From: Candidatus Latescibacterota bacterium
GTDB taxonomy: Bacteria; Latescibacterota; UBA2968; UBA8231
Reading direction: 5' to 3'
NCBI GenBank assembly: GCA_003529325.1
Contig: DPVW01000256.1
Location: 1-13,740 of the forward strand
Length of the DNA stretch: 13,740 nucleotides
The notes beneath the pieces are model-generated. The model was not told the origin of the DNA. It searched no databases and saw nothing but the letters and a program-made list of their open reading frames with translations. Made by a program: the position numbers and the translations under genes. Of this stretch, positions 8,654 through 13,740 are shown piece after piece. Every line of letters begins with the position of its first letter. Position 1 is the stretch's first letter.

Positions 8654-9339
8654 CTGAGGCCCACACTGTTGCCTTTGATGTAGGAGTGGGAAGATCCCAT
8701 GTCGTTGCTCTTGGCACAGGCCGCCAGTGTCTTGCCGTTGACGAAGGAACCGCCTCGGAGTTTGGGATCGCCAGCGGCATTCACCGCCCACTCCCAGACG
8801 TTGCCGCCCATATCCCAGATGCCGTAGGCGCTACGGCCCTCAGGAAAACTACCCACCGGCGCCGTGCGCATAAAACCGTCAGCCTTGCCGAAGATGTTGG
8901 CTCGTTGCACCGCCTCAGGACCCAACGGGCGCAGGTGGTGTCCCCAGGCAAAGGTGAGTTTGTCCGGTCCCTCACAGGCGAACTGCCATTCTGCTTCCGT
9001 GGGCAGTCGTTTGCCAGCCCATTCGCAATAGCCTCGGGCGCCCACATAGGAGACCTCCACCACGGGATGGTCGGCGAACCCCTTTTTGGGCTGAAAGAGG
9101 CCTTCCACCAGTTCGATCTGAACGTGGGCGCTTGCCATCTCCACAGGGGCCACGCCTTTGACGCGTTCGTTGCCCTTGTCGTTGAGATAGGATGCCATCT
9201 GCTGATTGGTGACCTCGTACAGATCCAGATAAAAGCCGGCGTCGCCGATGGCCACCATCTCTCCCGTGTCGCGCCGTGGGGTGTCGGCGGCGATGCCCGC
9301 CATCGCTGCCAGTACAACCAGGGTTCTGCTCCAACGCAT
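8641..9339 (-). CDS. Exported SUMF1/formylglycine-generating-enzyme-like domain protein
   Basis: This 232-residue protein has a signal peptide (MRWSRTLVVLAAMAGIAAD) followed by a single FGE-sulfatase fold domain. Diagnostic segments are HPVVEVSYVGARGYCEWAGK (91-110), RLPTEAEWQFAC (111-122), GIWDMGGNVWEW (173-184), LRGGSF (194-199) and the closing VGLRCA. True FGE converts a sulfatase Cys to formylglycine using a pair of active cysteines five residues apart. Here only one is seen: Cys208 in LAACAKS aligns with the second, and the first position is Lys203. Canonical FGE activity is therefore doubtful. The fold is also used by EgtB-type, PvdO-type and binding proteins. The start is well supported by AGAGGAG at 9349-9355. 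It is the first gene of the leftward operon and overlaps the CRTAC1 gene. Confidence 0.9.
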   Translation of the reverse strand: MRWSRTLVVLAAMAGIAADTPRRDTGEMVAIGDAGFYLDLYEVTNQQMASYLNDKGNERVKGVAPVEMASAHVQIELVEGLFQPKKGFADHPVVEVSYVGARGYCEWAGKRLPTEAEWQFACEGPDKLTFAWGHHLRPLGPEAVQRANIFGKADGFMRTAPVGSFPEGRSAYGIWDMGGNVWEWAVNAAGDPKLRGGSFVNGKTLAACAKSNDMGSSHSYIKGNSVGLRCAQ

Positions 9340-9348
9340 ACTCTCGTT

Positions 9349-9355
9349 CTCCTCT
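9349..9355 (-). promoter_or_regulatory. Shine-Dalgarno site of the SUMF1-like gene
   Basis: On the minus strand this reads AGAGGAG, 9 nt before the ATG at 9339. It is the strongest ribosome site in the window, consistent with this being the first gene of the leftward transcript. Confidence 0.75.
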
Positions 9356-9367
9356 TTTTCAGCCCAT

Positions 9368-9397
9368 AGTATAACGTTCGCCCAATGTCAGAGTCAG
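9368..9397 (-). promoter_or_regulatory. Candidate sigma-70-like promoter for the leftward operon
   Basis: On the minus strand there is CTGACT (9392-9397, 4 of 6 matches to TTGACA), an 18-bp spacer, and TATACT (9368-9373, 5 of 6 matches to TATAAT). This would start transcription near 9361, giving a leader of about 20 nt that contains the Shine-Dalgarno site of the SUMF1-like gene. The position fits the operon start. The match is by eye only, and promoter consensus for this lineage is unknown. On the plus strand TATAAC at 9370-9375 could serve as an overlapping -10 for the divergent redoxin gene, without a good -35. Confidence 0.35.
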
Positions 9398-9414
9398 GCG
9401 TTACCTTTTTAGCC

Positions 9415-9975
9415 ATGAGAAAACGGACCGCATTTGTCGGGTTGTTCATGGCAGCCATGGCGGCCTGCTCGCAGCAGCAGGAACCTTCGGCGTTGGATCT
9501 GGACGGTCATCGAGTGACCCCATTCGACGTGGCCATGCCGGCGACAACCCTCATCTTCGTGCGCACCGACTGTCCCATCTCGAACAGATACGCCCCAGAG
9601 ATCCAACGTCTGCAGGATGAGTACGGCCCCCGAGGGATGCGTCTTTTCCTCGTCTATCCCGACGGCGATGAAACGCCGGAGAGCATCCGCCGCCACGCCA
9701 CCGAATACTCCCTGTCCGTCGAATCATTGTTGGATCCCGACCACGAACTCGTAGACCATGTGCAGGCGACGGTGACTCCTTCCGCCGCCGTTATCGTTGC
9801 CGGTCAACTCGTCTACCTCGGCCACATAGACAATCGTTACGATGATCTCGGAAAGGCACGGGCGGCAGCGTCACGTCAGAGTCTGCGAGAGGTCCTTGAT
9901 GCCGTAGCAGCCGGACAGGTTCCGCCACTGCGCCACACACGCGCCGTGGGTTGCCTGATCGCTGATCTGAAATGA
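9415..9975 (+). CDS. Redoxin-family (thioredoxin-fold) lipoprotein with CPxS motif
   Basis: From the ATG at 9415 the product has 186 residues. It begins with a lipoprotein-type signal (MRKRTAFVGLFMAAMAACSQ), the lipobox Cys being residue 18. The thioredoxin fold shows TTLIFVRTDCPISNRYAPE, with the active Cys53 in a CPIS motif at a strand-helix junction. TP at 121-122 is the usual cis-proline position, and strand VIVAGQLVYLGHIDNRY follows. A second cysteine, Cys180 in AVGCLI near the end, is typical of this redoxin subgroup and may pair with Cys53. It probably acts as a membrane-anchored thiol reductant or peroxiredoxin-like protein outside the cytoplasm. An in-frame ATG at 9385 would place ten residues before the signal peptide, so 9415 is preferred. 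Neither has an obvious ribosome site. The stop overlaps the next start (ATGA), implying a joint function with the copper monooxygenase-like protein. Confidence 0.87.
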   Translation: MRKRTAFVGLFMAAMAACSQQQEPSALDLDGHRVTPFDVAMPATTLIFVRTDCPISNRYAPEIQRLQDEYGPRGMRLFLVYPDGDETPESIRRHATEYSLSVESLLDPDHELVDHVQATVTPSAAVIVAGQLVYLGHIDNRYDDLGKARAAASRQSLREVLDAVAAGQVPPLRHTRAVGCLIADLK

Positions 9976-11654
9976 AAATCGTGCTGACGCTGCTGGCGGC
10001 GGTCTTCGCTCTCCTGTTGTCATGCACTCCCTCGAAGCCTGCGTCACCAACGTATGCGCGGGACATCGCACCGATCCTGCACCGAGAGTGCGTTCCCTGT
10101 CACCGGCCGGGAGAGTTGGCGCCATTCCCCCTGCTCACATACGACGACGCCCGCAAGAGGGCGCGCCAGATCGTGCAGGTGACGGGCTCTGGATTCATGC
10201 CACCGTGGAAGCCGGAACCGGGCTTTGGCACATTCGTCGGCGAGCGGCGTCTCAGCGCAGGCGACATCGAGACTCTCCGTCGTTGGGCGGAAGCGGAAGC
10301 GCCCCTGGGGGACTCGACACTCGTCCCTGAGCCACCGGTCTTTACCGATGGCTGGCGGTTGGGCGAACCGGATCTCGTACTTGGTATGCCGGAGTCCTAC
10401 ACAGTGCCGGCAGAGGGCGTCGATCTGTTTCGCAATTTTCTGCTTGCAGGCGTCATCGATGAGACACGGTATATACGAGCCTTCCAGTTCCGCCCGGGAA
10501 ACCCGAAAGTCGTACACCACGCAGTGATCATGATCGACCAGAGTGGCACGGCGCGGCGGCGTGACGCCCTCGACGCCGAACCCGGTTTCGCCGGTATGAG
10601 TTTTGGCGAGGCGCGGGAGCCGGACGGTCACTTTCTCGGATGGACGCCGGGAAAGGCGCCCGCGCAGAGCTGTGACGAGATGGCCTGGTCCCTTCGTCCT
10701 GGATCGGACCTCGTCGTGCTGCTGCACATGCTGCCTACAGGAAAACCCGAGCCGATCCAAGCCAGCCTTGGTCTCTACTTCGCCGCCGGTCCACCGGCAC
10801 GTGTCCCTGCCTCGATCCGACTCGGGCGCAAGGACATCGACATCGCCGCAGGCGACGACAACTACGTGCTCGAAGACCGCTATGTTCTGCCGGTGGATGT
10901 TGAGCTTCTGCGGATCTACCCTCACATGCACTATCTCGGCAAGTCCGTACAGGTGTACGCCACCAAACCGGATGGTTCAAAACAGTGGCTGATCCGTATC
11001 GACGACTGGGACTTCAACTGGCAGGACGACTATCAGTACGAAGAGTCGCCACGGCTGCCGGCGGGCACGGAGATCTATATGCGCTACGTGTTCGACAACT
11101 CCTGGGCCAATGTCTTCAATCCGAACATACCCCCAAAGGCTGTCACCTATGGCTTGCGGTCAGCGGACGAAATGGGGGATCTCATCCTGCAGGTCCTGCC
11201 AGAGGATCCGAAGGACCTTGCCCCACTGTTGCAGGATCTGCATCATCAGTGGCTGGCCCAGGAGATCCAGGGCCACCAGATGCTGCTACGCGCCGATCCC
11301 GAAGACTTCGAAAACCATCATACGATCGCCATGTATCACCTGCAGGCGGGGAGCGCCGACTCAGCCGATGTACACTTCGAAAGAACCTTGCAGCTGCATC
11401 CAACCTACGCCGAAGCCCATGTGAATTACGCTGCCGCCCTGGCGGCGCGGGGACGGTTGGCAGCCGGGATTGACCACCTGGAGCAGGCGATCGACAGCCG
11501 ACCGGGCTTTTCCAAGGCACACTTCAACCTGGGGTTGGCGCTGCACGCTGCTGGTCAACGGGTCAAAGCCGGGCAGCACTTCGAGGAAGCGGCGCGGCTG
11601 CGTCCGGAGATGGCTGCTGCGATCCGTCGAACCGTCGCCGGATTGAGGCGCTAA
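9972..11654 (+). CDS. Cytochrome c / copper type II (PHM-like) monooxygenase / TPR fusion lipoprotein
   Basis: This 560-residue protein opens with a probable lipoprotein signal (LLLSC, Cys18). A small cytochrome c domain follows at about 25-112, with heme motif CVPCH (40-44) and Met76 in FMPPW as likely sixth ligand. The middle, about 120-410, resembles peptidylglycine hydroxylating monooxygenase and dopamine beta-monooxygenase. Possible CuH ligands are His182, His183 and His252 (VVHHAV, LLHM). Possible CuM ligands are His318, His320 and Met401 (YPHMHYLG, ADEMGDL). Residues about 440-550 form three TPR-like helical repeats. Known PHM-type enzymes hydroxylate C-H bonds using O2 and ascorbate; here the attached cytochrome could deliver electrons instead. 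The substrate is unknown. The gene is translationally coupled to the redoxin gene and has no Shine-Dalgarno of its own. Confidence 0.9.
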   Translation: MKIVLTLLAAVFALLLSCTPSKPASPTYARDIAPILHRECVPCHRPGELAPFPLLTYDDARKRARQIVQVTGSGFMPPWKPEPGFGTFVGERRLSAGDIETLRRWAEAEAPLGDSTLVPEPPVFTDGWRLGEPDLVLGMPESYTVPAEGVDLFRNFLLAGVIDETRYIRAFQFRPGNPKVVHHAVIMIDQSGTARRRDALDAEPGFAGMSFGEAREPDGHFLGWTPGKAPAQSCDEMAWSLRPGSDLVVLLHMLPTGKPEPIQASLGLYFAAGPPARVPASIRLGRKDIDIAAGDDNYVLEDRYVLPVDVELLRIYPHMHYLGKSVQVYATKPDGSKQWLIRIDDWDFNWQDDYQYEESPRLPAGTEIYMRYVFDNSWANVFNPNIPPKAVTYGLRSADEMGDLILQVLPEDPKDLAPLLQDLHHQWLAQEIQGHQMLLRADPEDFENHHTIAMYHLQAGSADSADVHFERTLQLHPTYAEAHVNYAAALAARGRLAAGIDHLEQAIDSRPGFSKAHFNLGLALHAAGQRVKAGQHFEEAARLRPEMAAAIRRTVAGLRR

Positions 11655-11731
11655 CACGAACTCATCCTACATTGAAGCCAGAAGTCAAGCGGTGCGATCG
11701 GACAAGGACTTTCATTGAAAGCAACCACGCG
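11655..11731 (+). other. Intergenic region upstream of the discoidin-like gene
   Basis: These 77 bp separate two same-direction genes. No hairpin with a T-run marks the end of the copper monooxygenase gene, so read-through is possible. A perfect 13-bp inverted repeat, CTTTCA-T-TGAAAG, lies at 11709-11721, ten bases before the next start codon. It may be a small operator or chance. No clear promoter or strong ribosome site is visible. Confidence 0.4.
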
Positions 11732-13740
11732 ATGACTCGACGCCTGGTCTTATCGGCCATGCTCCTGGGCCTGCTCAGTGCACCCGGGCTGACGGAAGAA
11801 CTGCGTTTCGACAGCCTCAAAGACTGGCAGTTGTGGGATATTCCCCAGGGCATTGTTAATCTCGGAACCGACGGTATCATCCGTCCCGTCGAGATCCGCA
11901 AGAACATCAACGCCTCGCTGAACGCCACCGCCCTGGGTGGTGGCGTTCACAAGACGGGCTCGAATCCACAGCAGGCAGCCTCGGTGCTGGATGGCGACCT
12001 CACCACCGGTTGGGCACCCGACAGCGCCGCTGTCGCCGATGACTGGTTCATCGAGATCGATCTGGGTCGCGCTGTCTCCGCCCACCGAGTGACGCTGCAG
12101 TTCGACGAATCGATGCCTCCCTTCGGGTTGTTCGACCTGCTGCTGTCCACGGGCGAGCCCGCGGTGGACGTTGTGGGCAATCCGATCGAAGGCACGCTCG
12201 TGTATCGCGTCTCCAAACGGTACAAGGCCAATGATCGGCACAGGGTCACCTACGAACTCGACGAGCCCTTGCACACGCCGATTCGCTACGTCCGCGTGCA
12301 ACCCTTGACGATCGTCCCCGGCGCACGGTTGACGGAAGTCGAGGTCGTCGGTTTTGGTGACAACCTGCTGACGAATCTGCTCGACAAAGGCGGCAACATC
12401 GAGATCGTCACGGCCATCGAACTGGGTGCCGGCGCGGTAGCCCTGGGCAATGCCTTTTCGCTGATCGATGGAGATCTGGTCACCCGCTACTCACAGCGCA
12501 ACGAGCCGCGAGCGGCCTTCGACATCTTCGGCCACGTCACACTCGATCTGGGCGCTGTGTTCTGGACGGATCTGGTGCGCATTATCAACGGGGTCGTCGT
12601 TCGTTCAGGCAACAGTGGGGGCATCACGACAGCGCAGTTCATCTCACGGCGCAGCTTTATCTATCGCTTCTACGAGATCCTGACCTCCGATGGTTCGTTA
12701 TCTCCAGATGGCACCCGCGTATGGACCAAACACTTCTCCAACTGGGCCACAGCCGAGATGCGCTTGCGGGGCCTGGCCGATCACCGCTTCGATCCTATCC
12801 CCGCCCGGTTCGTGCGTTTCCGCTGGCGCGTCTGGGACGCTACCTGTGCTTTCGGGGCGGCGCTCGCCACCCAGGCTTTTACATCGAGAAATTGTCTGGT
12901 CACCGGATGGACCGAAGAGGTGCAGGTTTTTGGCGAGGGCTTCCCGAGAGAAGTGATGATGCATTCACCACTACTCGATCTGAGTGATGGCAAGAATCTG
13001 AATGCCGTGCGCTGGGAGGCAGATTCCCCACCGGGAACGCGAATAGAGATCAGTACACGCACGGGAAATCAGGTCGCGCGGCTGTTGACATTTCGCGACA
13101 AGAATCTGAAAGAGGTGACGGAGCGGAAATGGGGCAAGTTGATTCCCAGTTTCCGCGGCCCCATCGACACGACACTGGTCGCTGGGGGGGACTGGAGTCC
13201 CTGGAGTCCGACGTATGGCGCCCCTGGTGCGTCCTTCCAGTCGCCCTCACCACGACGCTATCTGGAAATGAAAGTGCAACTGATCACGGATGAGCAGGAC
13301 AGGGCACCAACACTAGACTGGGTCGCCGTCGACTTCTCAGCGCCATTGGTAGGCAAAATCCTCGGTGAGGTGACACCGATCCAGGCGCGCCCGGGGGAAC
13401 GTACCGAGTTCAGTTATTTTGTCCGCGCCGAAGACAATCCGATCGGCTTCGATCGTCTCGCCGTCGAAGCCTCGACGGCACTCGACTTTGTCGAGGTGCG
13501 GATCGACGGTTCGAGTATCGACGCCGTGGCGACGCCAACAGAGGACGGCTTTGATCTGTCCTTGCCACGTCGAATAACAGGGAACCGACTCGTCGAGATC
13601 CGCTTCGCCACCTCTGTCTATCTGCAATCGACCCGCTTTGACCTGTTCCTGGAGGATGATCTTGACGGGCAGCAGATCCGTCAGCGTGTCGACCCCGGTG
13701 ATGCCAACACCGATGTGGAGAGCAATTCGACGGTTGTCGG
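11732..13740 (+). CDS. Large exported protein with discoidin (F5/8 type C)-like modules, partial at 3' end
   Basis: The frame is open from the ATG at 11732 to the window edge, giving 669 residues without a stop. A signal peptide is clear (MTRRLVLSAMLLGLLSAPGLTEE). Two discoidin-like, galactose-binding-fold modules are recognisable. The first has LDGDLTTGW (86-94), WFIEIDLG (105-112) and a closing TEVEVVG (201-207). The second has LIDGDLVTRY (244-253), HVTLDLG (268-274) and a closing EEVQVFG (395-401). Near the end of the second is a segment with Cys372 and Cys388 that could form a disulfide. A third beta-rich region (about 403-545) contains WSPWSP, and further strands follow. Such modules usually bind carbohydrate or cell surfaces. 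No catalytic domain is seen in the visible part. The start lacks a strong ribosome site but fits the signal peptide. The gene may be a glycan-binding surface or secreted protein. Confidence 0.85.
   Translation, partial: MTRRLVLSAMLLGLLSAPGLTEELRFDSLKDWQLWDIPQGIVNLGTDGIIRPVEIRKNINASLNATALGGGVHKTGSNPQQAASVLDGDLTTGWAPDSAAVADDWFIEIDLGRAVSAHRVTLQFDESMPPFGLFDLLLSTGEPAVDVVGNPIEGTLVYRVSKRYKANDRHRVTYELDEPLHTPIRYVRVQPLTIVPGARLTEVEVVGFGDNLLTNLLDKGGNIEIVTAIELGAGAVALGNAFSLIDGDLVTRYSQRNEPRAAFDIFGHVTLDLGAVFWTDLVRIINGVVVRSGNSGGITTAQFISRRSFIYRFYEILTSDGSLSPDGTRVWTKHFSNWATAEMRLRGLADHRFDPIPARFVRFRWRVWDATCAFGAALATQAFTSRNCLVTGWTEEVQVFGEGFPREVMMHSPLLDLSDGKNLNAVRWEADSPPGTRIEISTRTGNQVARLLTFRDKNLKEVTERKWGKLIPSFRGPIDTTLVAGGDWSPWSPTYGAPGASFQSPSPRRYLEMKVQLITDEQDRAPTLDWVAVDFSAPLVGKILGEVTPIQARPGERTEFSYFVRAEDNPIGFDRLAVEASTALDFVEVRIDGSSIDAVATPTEDGFDLSLPRRITGNRLVEIRFATSVYLQSTRFDLFLEDDLDGQQIRQRVDPGDANTDVESNSTVV

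Noticed and set aside
8654..8791. Upstream extension of the CRTAC1 frame to an ATG at 8791
   Set aside because: The added residues are out of character, overlap the SUMF1-like gene by 151 nt and would bury the signal peptide. A GTG at 8653 restores a normal exported N-terminus.
11750..12301. Minus-strand open frame (183 codons) opposite the discoidin-like gene
   Set aside because: The plus strand is open for 669 codons, with a signal peptide and discoidin motifs. The minus frame has no recognisable features.
1..13740. CRISPR array, insertion sequence ends, rRNA or tRNA genes
   Set aside because: No regularly spaced repeats, transposase gene, terminal inverted repeats or structured RNA signatures were seen by eye. 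The repeated DxDxDG codons at 7.3-8.5 kb are protein-level propeller repeats.

Overview
The window is a gene-dense, GC-rich bacterial chromosome segment, probably from an uncultured environmental lineage. Latescibacterota, Planctomycetota, Acidobacteriota or a similar phylum would fit. That guess rests on the gene content: a CRTAC1-type FG-GAP propeller, a cytochrome c fused to a PHM-like copper monooxygenase, a CPxS redoxin lipoprotein, a UxuA-like enzyme with an Opp-type transporter, and a long exported discoidin-like protein. No rRNA, tRNA or marker gene is present to settle the taxonomy.

Layout, left to right. (1) Positions 1-108 on the + strand hold the C-terminal end of a tyrosine recombinase, followed by 147 bp with no gene. 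(2) Positions 256-9339 on the - strand hold eight tightly packed genes, listed in transcription order: an exported SUMF1/FGE-like protein, a CRTAC1 seven-repeat propeller, a UxuA-like mannonate dehydratase, then a complete Opp/Dpp-type ABC importer (permease B, permease C, ATPase D, ATPase F, lipoprotein binding protein). Most junctions overlap (13, 4, 1, 4 and 17 nt) or are only 3 nt apart. The one larger gap, 42-66 bp, lies before the permease B gene. One transcript from about 9.36 kb is therefore likely. (3) Positions 9340-9414 form a short divergent control region. (4) Positions 9415-11654 on the + strand hold a redoxin lipoprotein coupled by an ATGA overlap to a 560-residue cytochrome c / PHM-like monooxygenase / TPR protein. 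(5) From 11732 to the right edge, on the + strand, runs a partial gene for a large exported protein with two discoidin-like modules.

How the genes may work together (inference). The transporter plus the UxuA-like enzyme suggests uptake of a carbohydrate or oligosaccharide that yields a hexuronate or aldonate, which is dehydrated in the cytoplasm. The exported proteins (SUMF1-like, CRTAC1, discoidin-like) could handle glycans outside the membrane. The redoxin and copper monooxygenase form a separate extracytoplasmic redox pair that may share the divergent promoter region. No stretch longer than 300 bp is without a gene.
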